Positions 8,937-18,150 of a DNA stretch of 64,000 nt are shown here, piece after piece. A program made the position numbers and the translations under genes. Under the pieces are notes generated by a model. It made no database searches and was not told the origin of the DNA. It was given only the letters and a program-made list of their open reading frames with translations. Origin of the DNA: Oleispirillum sp963668495 (GTDB lineage Bacteria > Pseudomonadota > Alphaproteobacteria > Rhodospirillales > Rhodospirillaceae); assembly GCA_963668495.1 (NCBI GenBank), contig OY764545.1, forward strand, positions 2,232,001 to 2,296,000. Reading direction: 5' to 3'. Each line of letters begins with the position of its first letter. Within the stretch, counting starts at the first letter, position 1.

Positions 8937-9743
8937 ATGAACGTGCATCTGTTATTGATTGATGCTCAACAGGACTTCTGTGACGGCCCATGTTGTGGCG
9001 CGCTTGCAGTTCCCGGTGCCCACGAAGACATGCTGCGCTTGGCTGATTTTGTGGGTGATAATTTGTCAAAGATCGACGGCATTCACGCATCTATGGATTG
9101 TCATCGCCTGCATGACATTGCGCATCCTGCGTGGTGGCAGGATAAGGACGGTCTGCACCCTGCTCCGTTTACCATTATTTCAGGCAAAGATATTGAGGCC
9201 AAAATTTGGCGACCAGCTAAGCCTGAAACGATGGCTAGATCTTTGTCCTATGTAAAAACCTTGGAAACTGCCGGAAACTACCCGCTTTGTATTTGGCCGC
9301 CACATTGCCTGTTGGGAACACAGGGGCAATCGTTACATCCAGCCATTGCTGAATGCCTTATGAATTGGGAAATGCACACAGGAAAAGCCGTTAATTACAT
9401 TACCAAGGGTGAAAACCCATGGACAGAACACTACAGTGCGCTCAAGGCAGAAGTTCCTGATCCGGCGGACCAAGGCACACAATTGAATAATCAATTGCTG
9501 GAAAAATTGGCAAAGGCCGATGAAATTCTCATTGCTGGTGAAGCACTCAGCCACTGTGTACAGGCAACGGTTTCAGATCTGGCGGACGCTCTTGGCGTCG
9601 AAACCGTGCGAAAGTTCGTTTTCCTGTCAGATGCGAGCTCTAGCGTGGCAGGTTTCGAGGCACTTGGTCAGGTATTTTTGGACAAATACACCAGTCTTGG
9701 TATGCGCGTGGAAACAACACGGAGCTACGTTTTTAAAGGGTAA
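8937..9743 (+). CDS. Nicotinamidase-like cysteine hydrolase (isochorismatase fold)
   Basis: 268 residues from ATG 8937, which has GGAG six bases upstream; an in-frame ATG at 8886 would add 17 residues but lacks such a site. The cysteine-hydrolase triad is visible as D9 (LLIDAQQDF), K157 (NYITKGENP) and C207 (GEALSHCVQATV). Metal-site residues D54 and H56 occur in SMDCHRLHD, and WPPHCLLGTQG (residues 120-130) is close to the nicotinamidase WPxHCxxGTxG motif. It is longer than typical PncA. The reaction is probably amide hydrolysis, perhaps nicotinamide to nicotinate; the substrate is inferred. Its 3' end overlaps the convergent MBL gene by 11 bases. Confidence 0.82.
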   Translation: MNVHLLLIDAQQDFCDGPCCGALAVPGAHEDMLRLADFVGDNLSKIDGIHASMDCHRLHDIAHPAWWQDKDGLHPAPFTIISGKDIEAKIWRPAKPETMARSLSYVKTLETAGNYPLCIWPPHCLLGTQGQSLHPAIAECLMNWEMHTGKAVNYITKGENPWTEHYSALKAEVPDPADQGTQLNNQLLEKLAKADEILIAGEALSHCVQATVSDLADALGVETVRKFVFLSDASSSVAGFEALGQVFLDKYTSLGMRVETTRSYVFKG

Positions 9744-10527
9744 CGACCATGCCGTCATAGCCAGGTTCAACTCCATTGGGCAGTTCTGATTTCAAACTGG
9801 CATAATCCATGCCTATGCCCATGTGCGTGATGATCGTTCTTTCCGGTCGCAAACGTTCCACCCACGACAATACGGTTTCCAGATTGGCGTGGGTGGTGTG
9901 AGCTTTGCGCATGACGCATCCGACAACCCAAACTTTAAGGCCTGTAAGGGCTTCAAAACCTGTTTCTTCCATGGAAATTAAATCTGTGGAATATGCAAAA
10001 TCACCAAAACGAAAACCCAATGAACGGCTCCAGCCATGGTCCTGCATAATTGCCGTAATGTTTTGCCCTGCGACGGAAAACTGCTGAATATCTTTTAACA
10101 GTAATGGATTGGGATCAAGCCACGGCTTGAAAATCATTTTATTGGTATCTTGGATATCATAATCATATCCCTCGAAAGCATATGCAAACCGCCGCTTCAA
10201 ATCATCAAGGGTTTCAGGCAGGCCATATGTCGGAATCTTGTTCCGCATCAGTCGATTAACTTCACGTATATCATCAATACCGTGCGTATGATCTGCATGT
10301 CCGTGTGTATAAATCAAACCATCCAGATGTCGAATATTGGCATTTAGTAATTGCTCACGCAGATCTGGACTTGTATCGACCAAAATTGCAGTGTCTTGAT
10401 TTTCCACAAGAATCGATGATCGTAGCCTGCGGTTTTTCGACTCCTGAGGGTCGCAGAGTCCCCACCCCTGTGAAATCATGGGGACGCCCGCTGCGCCACC
10501 TGTGCCCAGAAGGGTAATTTTCATCAT
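9733..10527 (-). CDS. MBL-fold metallohydrolase, PhnP-like
   Basis: 264-residue metallo-beta-lactamase-fold enzyme. It begins with ITLLGTGGAAGVP, has DTSPDLREQLL near residue 51 and the metal motif THGHADHTHGIDD (H75, H77, D79, H80), then a later ITHMGIGMDY histidine. The arrangement matches the PhnP/cyclic phosphodiesterase-type subgroup, which acts on phosphodiesters. No phn genes are near, so a phosphonate role is not implied. Its start overlaps the tatD stop as ATGATGA, indicating co-translation in a tatD-MBL unit that is common in alphaproteobacteria downstream of metG. Confidence 0.88.
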   Translation of the reverse strand: MMKITLLGTGGAAGVPMISQGWGLCDPQESKNRRLRSSILVENQDTAILVDTSPDLREQLLNANIRHLDGLIYTHGHADHTHGIDDIREVNRLMRNKIPTYGLPETLDDLKRRFAYAFEGYDYDIQDTNKMIFKPWLDPNPLLLKDIQQFSVAGQNITAIMQDHGWSRSLGFRFGDFAYSTDLISMEETGFEALTGLKVWVVGCVMRKAHTTHANLETVLSWVERLRPERTIITHMGIGMDYASLKSELPNGVEPGYDGMVVTL

Positions 10528-11321
10528 AAAGCCTTCAGCGCCTGTCTTGGGATTTTAGAAAACAGTCGCATAAAGTTGTCTGTGGTTTTTTCTGCAAATT
10601 CGCCTTCTTTAAGGTCGTATAAATCAGCCATGACTTGTGCAGTATAGGCGACGAAGGCAGGTTCATTGCGTTTGCCACGCTTGGGGACTGGGGCCAAATA
10701 CGGGCTATCGGTTTCAATCAGGATGCGATCCAAAGGAACCGTTTTGAAGATTTCACGTAGTGGCTCGCTTTTTTTGAATGTCACCACCCCGGATGCAGAT
10801 AGGTAAAAACCTAGGTCCAGTGCTCCCTGCGCCAACTGGGGACCAGAGCTAAAGCAATGCAAGACGCCTTTGAATTCACCATTTGCCATTTCATCACACA
10901 AGATGCGCAACATATCGTCATCTGCATCGCGTGAGTGAACAACAATTGGTAATTCCAGATCCCGCGCCACGGCAATATGGCGACGAAAGACCTCTTCCTG
11001 TGTCGCCCGCGGGCTGTGATCATAAAAAAAATCAAGACCACTTTCGCCGATACCAACGACTTTAGGATTTTGAGCAAGTTTAATCAGCGCATCATACGTG
11101 GCAGCTGGTCCCTCTTCCGCTGCATGGTGCGGATGAACTCCGACTGTGGCAAAAATTTGTAGGTATTTTTCTGCAACGGCAACTGTGTCAGCGGCTGTAG
11201 ACATCCGCGTCCCAATATTTAACATCAGGCCTACGCCCGAGCTTTGTGCTCGGGCCAAGACACCAGTTTCGTCCTCAGACAAATCTGGAAAATCAAGATG
11301 ACAGTGACTGTCAACCAGCAT
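10524..11321 (-). CDS. tatD: TatD-family metal-dependent DNase
   Basis: 265-residue TIM-barrel hydrolase. Metal ligands appear as DSHCHLD (H6, H8), GIGESGLDFFYD, VVHSRDAD, LHCFSSG and IETDSPYLAPVPKRGKRNEP, the standard TatD/YcfH series. Family members show Mg2+-dependent 3'-exonuclease activity and some are linked to D-tyrosyl-tRNA or DNA quality control. It lies two bases after metG and overlaps the MBL gene, so metG-tatD-MBL is likely one transcript. The paralog could be called YcfH; the sequence cannot separate the subgroups. Confidence 0.93.
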   Translation of the reverse strand: MLVDSHCHLDFPDLSEDETGVLARAQSSGVGLMLNIGTRMSTAADTVAVAEKYLQIFATVGVHPHHAAEEGPAATYDALIKLAQNPKVVGIGESGLDFFYDHSPRATQEEVFRRHIAVARDLELPIVVHSRDADDDMLRILCDEMANGEFKGVLHCFSSGPQLAQGALDLGFYLSASGVVTFKKSEPLREIFKTVPLDRILIETDSPYLAPVPKRGKRNEPAFVAYTAQVMADLYDLKEGEFAEKTTDNFMRLFSKIPRQALKAL

Positions 11322-11323
11322 GA

Positions 11324-12871
11324 TTACTCTTCCTCAGTTTCCACATGCCGCGGGAACACACCTTGCGGCTTTGGCAGTTCAGTCCCTGCTGCCAGCATAG
11401 TTTCAAAAGTGGCGTATGTGCGGGCATCTTCCGGAATTGACAGTTGATCCAAGATTGCGGCACTTGCATCCGGCATAAATGGTTGCGTCAACAAGGCAAC
11501 ACGGCGGATGGTCTCTGCCAGAACATAAAGCACAGTTCCCATGCGGTCCGTATCGGTTTTGCGCAATGCCCACGGAGCCTGATGATCCACATACGCATTT
11601 GCGGCGCGGATAACCACCCAGATGTGTTCAATCGCATCGTTAAAGGCTTGAGTATCTATGCAATGACGGACTTTGCCCAGTGCATCAGTCGCCAGTTGAA
11701 GCAATACCTTATCTTCATCTGTGAATGCACCGGGTTGTGGTACAGATTTTTCACAGTTTTTGGCAATCATGGACAAAACCCGTTGACACAAGTTGCCGTA
11801 ATCATTTGCCAATTCGCTATTCTTACGTTGGATCATGGCTCGACGGGAAAAATCACCGTCTGAACCGAACGGAACTTCACGCAGCATGAAGAAACGCGTC
11901 TGGTCTAAGCCAAATTCTTCAATCAATGTATAAGGATCGATGACATTGCCCAAAGATTTGGAAATCTTCTGTCCTTCATTGGTCCACCAGCCATGGGCGA
12001 ACACTCGCTTCGGCAATGGCAAATCCGCGGCCATTAGGAATGCCGGCCAGAAAATGGCGTGGAAGCGTAAGATATCCTTACCAACCATATGCAAGCTGGC
12101 GGGCCAGAATTCTTTATACAAATCAGAATCCTGATCCGGGTAGCCCAAGGCAGACATGTAATTTGTCAACGCATCAAGCCAGACATACATAATATGTTTG
12201 TCATCGCCGGGAACCGGAACACCCCATTTAAAACTGGTCCGGGAGATCGACAGATCCTGAAGGCCACCTTTAACGAAGCTCAGAACCTCGTTCCGGCGGG
12301 AATTCGGCAAAATGAAATCCGGATGTTCTTCATAGAACTTCAGCAGCGGCTCTTGCCAATCGGATAGACGGAAGAAATAGCTTGGTTCCTCAACCCACTC
12401 GACCGGAGCTCCAGTCGGGGCCAATTTTTCCCCATTCGGGCCTTTGGTCAGTTCAGTCTCTGTGAAAAATGCTTCATCACGGACTGAATACCACCCCTCG
12501 TAACCACCAAGATAGATTTGCCCGCGCTCTTCCAACCGCTTCCAAATATCTTGTGCCGCAGCCTTATGACGATCTTCGGTGGTTCGGATAAAATCATCGT
12601 TGGTAAACTTCATGGCCTTCGCAAGGTCACGGAAATTTTGCGATACCCGATCGGTAAAAGTCTGTGGGTCAACTCCGGCAGCTTGCGCGGACTTTTCCAC
12701 CTTTTGCCCGTGTTCATCAGTTCCCGTCAGGAAGCGGACTTTAAAACCATCCAAACGTTTGAAACGGGCCAGAACATCACAGGCCAACGTTGTATAGGCA
12801 TGCCCAATATGCGGCTTGTCATTTACGTAGTAAATTGGCGTCGTAACATAAAAAGTTTTGGCTTCTGACAT
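11324..12871 (-). CDS. metG: Methionyl-tRNA synthetase
   Basis: Class I aminoacyl-tRNA synthetase charging tRNA-Met, 515 residues from ATG 12871. GGGAG lies seven bases before that ATG; an upstream in-frame start at 12916 has no such support. The HIGH motif is HIGH at residues 21-24 after TPIYYVNDKP, and the KMSKS motif is KISKS near residue 305 (GQKISKSLGNVIDP). The knuckle region lacks clear zinc cysteines, and there is no C-terminal EMAP/tRNA-binding domain, so this is the short form common in alphaproteobacteria. It sits between holB and tatD, a conserved order. Confidence 0.97.
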   Translation of the reverse strand: MSEAKTFYVTTPIYYVNDKPHIGHAYTTLACDVLARFKRLDGFKVRFLTGTDEHGQKVEKSAQAAGVDPQTFTDRVSQNFRDLAKAMKFTNDDFIRTTEDRHKAAAQDIWKRLEERGQIYLGGYEGWYSVRDEAFFTETELTKGPNGEKLAPTGAPVEWVEEPSYFFRLSDWQEPLLKFYEEHPDFILPNSRRNEVLSFVKGGLQDLSISRTSFKWGVPVPGDDKHIMYVWLDALTNYMSALGYPDQDSDLYKEFWPASLHMVGKDILRFHAIFWPAFLMAADLPLPKRVFAHGWWTNEGQKISKSLGNVIDPYTLIEEFGLDQTRFFMLREVPFGSDGDFSRRAMIQRKNSELANDYGNLCQRVLSMIAKNCEKSVPQPGAFTDEDKVLLQLATDALGKVRHCIDTQAFNDAIEHIWVVIRAANAYVDHQAPWALRKTDTDRMGTVLYVLAETIRRVALLTQPFMPDASAAILDQLSIPEDARTYATFETMLAAGTELPKPQGVFPRHVETEEE

Positions 12872-12940
12872 ATTCAACTCCCAAGGACGACACCTTTGCG
12901 CGGCACCCTTAATCAATCCATAGACTTATGGTTTTACAGT

Positions 12941-14008
12941 TTAGGTTGCAGCCGGTGAGACCACTGCGTGAAACACCGAAATCACCACTTGGCGGCGGTC
13001 AAGGTTCACGGCATCTGTTTTTCGAAATAGTTCGCTGACTTTTTCCCATACCTCGAACCATTGTTCAAGAGGTACAGATTGCACGAACGTGTTTCCATAA
13101 CCGGGGACGGTGACCCCTGCCCCGCGTTTCATTGTATTTGCCAACCAATCGCCAAGCAAAACGGAAAATAACCGGAAGCGTTCTGGATCAGCTGAGACCT
13201 TAGACGCAAACTCCAGCACCTGTGGAATATTCAGCTTCGGCCAGTATTCCAATAGAGCGGAAATCTCCGCCGCCATAGAATCTCCGTCCATTTCTGCCAA
13301 TGAAATGGCTTCCCCCAAACTTCCCTGTGCCAACTGTGTAAGATTTTGGCGGCGTTGGACAGAGCTTTCCGGCAAGTGACGAGTTAAGCCTTCTTCCATT
13401 TCTGGCTCAGAAAGAGGCATCAGAGATAAACGGCGGCAACGAGACCGAATTGTCGGCAGAAGGCGACCAGGATTATGGGCGACCAAAAGTAACACTGTAT
13501 TTTTTGGTGGTTCTTCCAGATTTTTCAACAATGCGTTGGCGGCATTGCGATTCATTTCGTCAACGGCATCAACAACAACAATCCGCCAGCCTCCCTCCGC
13601 CGGTGTCATGGATAAGAAGCTGCCGACAGCACGAACATCATCAATGACGATTTCAGTTCTGCGCTTAGTTTGTTTGTCGTCCGACCAACCCTTTTCCACC
13701 ACCAAAATATCTGGGTGGGCACTGCTTTCAATCCGATGCAGGACCGGACTGTTTCCATCAAGATCACGGGATAAGGCTGGCTTTGCCCTCGCTCCAGCCT
13801 CAGCAAATAAACCATTAGACGCAGTAGGCGCACTTAAAATAGCCTTAGCTAGGGTAAAGGCAAAACTCGCCTTGCCAATCCCTTTCGGACCAGTGATCAG
13901 CCACGCGTGGGCAAATCGACCACTCTCCCAGGCATCAGAAACAGAAGCCCAAGCATCGTCATGACCAATCAGCTTCCGAATGTGCAACGGCGTGGTAGGA
14001 CCAGTCAT
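12941..14008 (-). CDS. holB: DNA polymerase III delta' subunit
   Basis: 355-residue AAA+ subunit of the replicative clamp loader. The P-loop is GPKGIGKAS (residues 40-48), the Walker B/sensor region is RIVVVDAVDEMN followed by ANALLKNLEEPP, and sensor 1 is PTIRSRCRRL, with the SRC arginine-finger signature. Its start overlaps the tmk stop in an ATGA junction, so tmk-holB are translationally coupled. metG follows after about 70 bases. Together they form the widespread tmk-holB-metG-tatD order. Confidence 0.95.
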   Translation of the reverse strand: MTGPTTPLHIRKLIGHDDAWASVSDAWESGRFAHAWLITGPKGIGKASFAFTLAKAILSAPTASNGLFAEAGARAKPALSRDLDGNSPVLHRIESSAHPDILVVEKGWSDDKQTKRRTEIVIDDVRAVGSFLSMTPAEGGWRIVVVDAVDEMNRNAANALLKNLEEPPKNTVLLLVAHNPGRLLPTIRSRCRRLSLMPLSEPEMEEGLTRHLPESSVQRRQNLTQLAQGSLGEAISLAEMDGDSMAAEISALLEYWPKLNIPQVLEFASKVSADPERFRLFSVLLGDWLANTMKRGAGVTVPGYGNTFVQSVPLEQWFEVWEKVSELFRKTDAVNLDRRQVVISVFHAVVSPAAT

Positions 14009-14679
14009 CAGCCTAAGCCCTGTGTTGCAATTTCAGTTTGAATTCGGTTCCAGATTTCTTCCCTGACAGCATCAATCGATTGTTCAGCATTTACCATATA
14101 ACAGCGTGCAGGCTCTTTTGATGCAATATCTTTAAATGCAGCCCTAAGAGATTGATGAAAATATACTTTCATGCGTTCAAAGCGATCTTCATTCGATGTA
14201 GATCTGCTTCGTGCGCGCATCAATCCCTGTTCAACTGGCAAATCAAGAATGAAAGTCAGGTCAGGTTTAAAATCATTAATGGCTTGTTGTGACAGTGCCT
14301 CAATCACATCACGACCAAGACCATGGGCATACCCTTGATAAGCCATGGTCGAGTCAGAAAAGCGGTCACACAACACCCATTTTCCGGCATGCAATGCCGG
14401 CAAAATAACGCGGCGGATATGATCGCGCCGCGCTGCTAAGATTAAGAGTGCCTCAGTCATGGGGTCCCAGCGATCAGGTTCACCCGTAACAAGCAATGAA
14501 CGAATGGCCTCTGCGCCGTCAGAGCCGCCGGGCTCTCGCGTCAAAACGACATCATATCCCTGTGCGCAAAGATCATCACGCAGCAGCTTGATCTGCGTAG
14601 ATTTCCCGGCTCCTTCCCCACCTTCAAAAGTGATGAATCGACCAGAAGAGTCTCCGCGCATAAGGGAATAAACCGTCAT
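14008..14679 (-). CDS. tmk: Thymidylate kinase
   Basis: Phosphorylates dTMP to dTDP. The 223-residue product has the P-loop FEGGEGAGKSTQ (around residues 18-29), the DRFSDSTMAYQGYA motif that binds substrate, and a LID-like segment with arginines (RARSRST). An alternative start at internal M7 would still leave the P-loop complete. It begins directly after the stop of the D-Ala-D-Ala carboxypeptidase gene, without a gap, and overlaps holB, so dac-tmk-holB look like one operon. Confidence 0.96.
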   Translation of the reverse strand: MTVYSLMRGDSSGRFITFEGGEGAGKSTQIKLLRDDLCAQGYDVVLTREPGGSDGAEAIRSLLVTGEPDRWDPMTEALLILAARRDHIRRVILPALHAGKWVLCDRFSDSTMAYQGYAHGLGRDVIEALSQQAINDFKPDLTFILDLPVEQGLMRARSRSTSNEDRFERMKVYFHQSLRAAFKDIASKEPARCYMVNAEQSIDAVREEIWNRIQTEIATQGLG

Positions 14680-15864
14680 TTATTTCGAAACGCCCCAAAA
14701 CAGGTATTTTGCCGCAGCCAACATGCGCCCGGTCAAACCAAGCCGCTCCACACTTTCTGAAGCATACAAGGGTGTTTCAATTACTGGATAATCAGCGGTT
14801 TGAATGCGCAATGTAGCAATTTCATCCCCCTCCGCGATCGGAGCCGGAACTGCTTCATTCATAATCACGCTAACTTTCATGTTTCGTTGCGCACTGCGTG
14901 GCAAGGTGACGGTCAAATCATCTTTAAGTTTCAGGCCGACACTTGGCTGGGAACCAAGCCAGACAACGGCTTCATCTACAACAGCATCTTTTTTGAACAG
15001 GGTATAGTTGTCAAAATTACGGAAGCCCCAAGTCATCAGACGCGTCGATTCCGCAGAGCGATCTTTGACACTTTCTAACCCATTGACCACTAAAATAAGA
15101 CGGCGTCCATCCTTTTGAGCCGAAGCCGCCAAACCATAACCGGAACTTTCAGTATGCCCAGTTTTTAGACCATCGGCACTTGGCATGCGGTACAAAAGTG
15201 GATTGCGGTTCCCCTGCTTGATCCCATTATAAGTAAATGATTTTTCAGAGAAAATTTCATAATACTCTGGGAAGCGTTGGATGATGAGTTGGGAAAGCTT
15301 GGCTAAATCTCGTGCGCTCATCAATTGGCCCGGATCAGGCCAGCCAGTTGCGTTTGCGAAATGACTATCATTCAACCCAAGTTGACGAGCCTTTTCCGTC
15401 ATACGTTTGGCGAAGTCTGCCTCTGAGCCAGCAAGGTTTTCAGCAGCCACAATGCACGCATCATTGCCGGACTGAATAACAATACCGCGCAGCAAATCTT
15501 CGACGCGAACCTTGGATTTGGGATGCAGGAACATGGTCGAGCCACCACTTTTCGCCCCGCCTTTTTGCCATGCGTGTTCGCTGACTATGAACTCCGTATC
15601 CAATGACAGATAGCCATCTTGCAGGCTTTCCAGCAGCATATAGACCGTCATCAGCTTACTCATGGAAGCCGGTGCCATCGGTTCTTCTGCATCTTTGCTC
15701 AACAAAACAGCCCCGGTCTGCATATCCATAAGATAAGCATGGGGTGCCTTGGTGGAAAAAGCGGCGGAGGCAGTTGACATGGAAGTCACCGCCATCACCC
15801 CCGCAAGAGCCAAAGAACGGAAAATCGATTTTTTCAAATTTGGAATGTGTGCTGGCGTTTTCAT
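14680..15864 (-). CDS. D-alanyl-D-alanine carboxypeptidase (PBP5/6 family)
   Basis: Periplasmic penicillin-binding protein that trims the terminal D-Ala from peptidoglycan pentapeptides. It has 394 residues with a signal peptide ending near the AxA at about 33-35. The catalytic motifs are all present: SMSK (S67, K70), SGN (132-134) and KTG (234-236). The C-terminal part resembles the PBP5 domain and ends in an amphipathic segment able to anchor it at the membrane. Genes rlpA and an MltB-type transglycosylase lie just upstream, forming a small murein-processing group. Assignment to dacA, dacC or dacF is not possible here. Confidence 0.93.
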   Translation of the reverse strand: MKTPAHIPNLKKSIFRSLALAGVMAVTSMSTASAAFSTKAPHAYLMDMQTGAVLLSKDAEEPMAPASMSKLMTVYMLLESLQDGYLSLDTEFIVSEHAWQKGGAKSGGSTMFLHPKSKVRVEDLLRGIVIQSGNDACIVAAENLAGSEADFAKRMTEKARQLGLNDSHFANATGWPDPGQLMSARDLAKLSQLIIQRFPEYYEIFSEKSFTYNGIKQGNRNPLLYRMPSADGLKTGHTESSGYGLAASAQKDGRRLILVVNGLESVKDRSAESTRLMTWGFRNFDNYTLFKKDAVVDEAVVWLGSQPSVGLKLKDDLTVTLPRSAQRNMKVSVIMNEAVPAPIAEGDEIATLRIQTADYPVIETPLYASESVERLGLTGRMLAAAKYLFWGVSK

Positions 15865-15950
15865 CTCTACAGGAATCTTACTTAAATGTGTGTGTGAAAC
15901 GGAGCATACTCACCTAATGCCCCGATTGCCTAAACGCTAGTCCCCCCACA

Positions 15951-16913
15951 TCAGGTTTTGGGGCGAATTACATGAGCATCAACAAAGCCCTGATTTTGTA
16001 CCTGCCCCACAATCGTGTTGACCTGACTTTGATCCATGATGGGGCCTATGCGGACTTTATGCAAGGTTACACCGCTTGAAGTTTGTACCTTCGTAATTTG
16101 TACCGGACCATAAACAGACAACCGCTGTTTCAAACGTTCTGCATTAGTTGCGTCACCAAATGCACCGACCTGGATAAAATGTTCCGGCGAAGAAATAACA
16201 GTTTGTGCCACGGCAGGAACAGGTTTTGCAGGCTGTTGAACCGGTGGCAACGGTTCAGCGGTGTAAGCTGTTGGCTTGGTCGTCGGTGTTGTATGAACGG
16301 CGGCAACTTGGACAGGTTGAGGTGCTACTGTCGGTGCTTTTGCATATTTCCCGGATACAATTCGATCTTTCAAAGCAATGCTTTCATCGGCAAGGATTTC
16401 TACCCGAACCCTTGCGGTACCCTGCTGGATAAAATCCAAGGCCTGAGCCCCGGCTTTGGAAAGGTCCAAAATGCGGTTATGCGCAAACGGGCCACGATCA
16501 TTGACCCGAACAACGATCGAACGTCCATTGGACAAGTTGGTCACACGAACCATAGACGGCAATGGCAAAGTCCGGTGGGCAGCGGTCATGGCATGCATGT
16601 CATAGACCTCACCATTTGCCGTACGTTTACCGTGGAAATTCGGCCCATACCATGAGGCTACCCCGACTTCAGAGTAGTTGAAGTCCTCATGCGGGGTGTA
16701 CCACTTCCCTTGAATTTGGTACGGGGAGCCAACTTTATAGACACCGACAGATGATGAAACTGTTTGCTGTGAAGATTGAGACGTTGACATGCGGAGTTGT
16801 TTTGCACTGTGCGCGACCAGCGTACTTTCAGCACACCCAGACAGGATCAAACCACCCGCCAGAACCAAGGCCGTGGCAGCAATCATGTTGGGAGAAAACC
16901 GCTTAAATGTCAT
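15951..16913 (-). CDS. rlpA: RlpA-type septal ring lipoprotein, lytic transglycosylase
   Basis: 320-residue outer-membrane lipoprotein with lipobox LSGC (C27). A double-psi beta-barrel at about 84-170 carries GVASWYGPNFHGKRTANGE and VVRVNDRGPFAHNRILDLS, including the acidic/His residues used by the RlpA glycosidase. A Pro/Ala/Val-rich linker leads to a C-terminal SPOR domain (EHFIQVGAFGDATNAERL, about 243-318), which binds denuded glycan at the division site. The enzyme probably cleaves stem-peptide-free strands at the septum. It stands between the MltB-type gene and the carboxypeptidase on the same strand. Confidence 0.94.
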   Translation of the reverse strand: MTFKRFSPNMIAATALVLAGGLILSGCAESTLVAHSAKQLRMSTSQSSQQTVSSSVGVYKVGSPYQIQGKWYTPHEDFNYSEVGVASWYGPNFHGKRTANGEVYDMHAMTAAHRTLPLPSMVRVTNLSNGRSIVVRVNDRGPFAHNRILDLSKAGAQALDFIQQGTARVRVEILADESIALKDRIVSGKYAKAPTVAPQPVQVAAVHTTPTTKPTAYTAEPLPPVQQPAKPVPAVAQTVISSPEHFIQVGAFGDATNAERLKQRLSVYGPVQITKVQTSSGVTLHKVRIGPIMDQSQVNTIVGQVQNQGFVDAHVIRPKT

Positions 16914-16949
16914 TGAATGAGCCTCTGTCGGAATTGAATGTTAACGAAA

Positions 16950-18041
16950 CTAACCGTTCACAATGGCATCTGCAAGCTGCCCGACCGCCAGTGCGTAGTA
17001 TTTCGAACGGTTCCACTTAAGGGTGGTGAAATAGTTATCGTAAACCAGAAATGCGGGACCATTTTTATCATCATCGGCAAAGAGCAATGCGGCCTTTTGT
17101 TTAAGGTCCGGCAATGGAGTACCCTCCGGTGTTTTCACACCAAGAGCTGCCCAAGTCCGTAAACTATAAGCCTCACCATTTGACAGACGCTTATCAAAAT
17201 TATTGGGCAGCAAAACTGGACGCCCCCAAGAATTCTGTGAGTTCCATCCCGACTGGCTTAGGAAATTAGCCGCCGAGGAAAATACATCCGCCTTACTGCC
17301 CCAAAGGTCGATCCGACCATCGTCATCGCCGTCCACCGCATAGTTGACGAAGGTTGATGGCATAAATTGGCATTGCCCCATGGCCCCAGCCCAAGAACCC
17401 TTAAAATTAGATAATGGGATATTTTGCTCATCCAAAATTCTAAGAGAATGCATTAACTCTTTGTAAAAGAATTCGCTTCTGCGACCATCATGCGCAAGCG
17501 TTGCCAATGAGGAAACAATTGGGAAGCCCCCGGTTGTTCGCCCGAAGTCCGTTTCCACCCCCCAAAAAGCCACAAGGAACTGTGGTTGGACGCCATATTT
17601 ACGTCCAATGCGGTCCAGAAGGCTCTTGTTCTCCTTGTACTTCACCCGTGCCTTTAAGATGCGCGAATATGGAACAACACGGTCCATATATTGATCATAT
17701 GTCAGTTTGAATTCCGGTTGGTTACGGTCCAACTGAATGACACGACGAATAGGACGCGCATCATTTAGAGCAGCATCAACCACATCTGGGCGAATGCCTT
17801 TTTGAACCGCATCCTCACGAACTTGTTTCAGCCAAGTTGAAAACGGAGGATTCTTCTGAGGAGCTTGCACTGATTCCAGTGGTTCACTGCGCACGGAAAC
17901 CGTTGGTTTGCTGTGAATAATTGGTGGATCTTCAGGCGAAGTTTGACCAGCACATGCCGAAAGTAAGATTGAACAGGACAAGAGAGAAAACTTACGGAGC
18001 CGGATAGGTTTGATCCATTGGAAACCGTATATTTCAGCCAT
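16950..18041 (-). CDS. Lytic murein transglycosylase, MltB family lipoprotein
   Basis: 363-residue envelope enzyme with a lipobox LLSAC (C30) after a basic, hydrophobic leader. The catalytic acid is in FWGVETDFGR, followed by ATLAHDGRRSEFF and the WAGAMGQCQFMPST signature. DGDDDGRIDLWGS looks like the EF-hand-like calcium loop known from MltB. It cleaves the MurNAc-GlcNAc bond to make anhydro-muropeptides. rlpA follows after 36 bases. I cannot tell MltB from the Slt35-like paralogs that alphaproteobacteria often carry. Confidence 0.92.
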   Translation of the reverse strand: MAEIYGFQWIKPIRLRKFSLLSCSILLSACAGQTSPEDPPIIHSKPTVSVRSEPLESVQAPQKNPPFSTWLKQVREDAVQKGIRPDVVDAALNDARPIRRVIQLDRNQPEFKLTYDQYMDRVVPYSRILKARVKYKENKSLLDRIGRKYGVQPQFLVAFWGVETDFGRTTGGFPIVSSLATLAHDGRRSEFFYKELMHSLRILDEQNIPLSNFKGSWAGAMGQCQFMPSTFVNYAVDGDDDGRIDLWGSKADVFSSAANFLSQSGWNSQNSWGRPVLLPNNFDKRLSNGEAYSLRTWAALGVKTPEGTPLPDLKQKAALLFADDDKNGPAFLVYDNYFTTLKWNRSKYYALAVGQLADAIVNG

Positions 18042-18150
18042 CGTTTCACCACAAAAATCAGATTAACACCATAAGTCTGCCAATTTCCGGCAAACCTCTT
18101 CACGCTTTGTCCCTCACACCGTTTGTGCCATAGCTGCACTTACGAAGCAA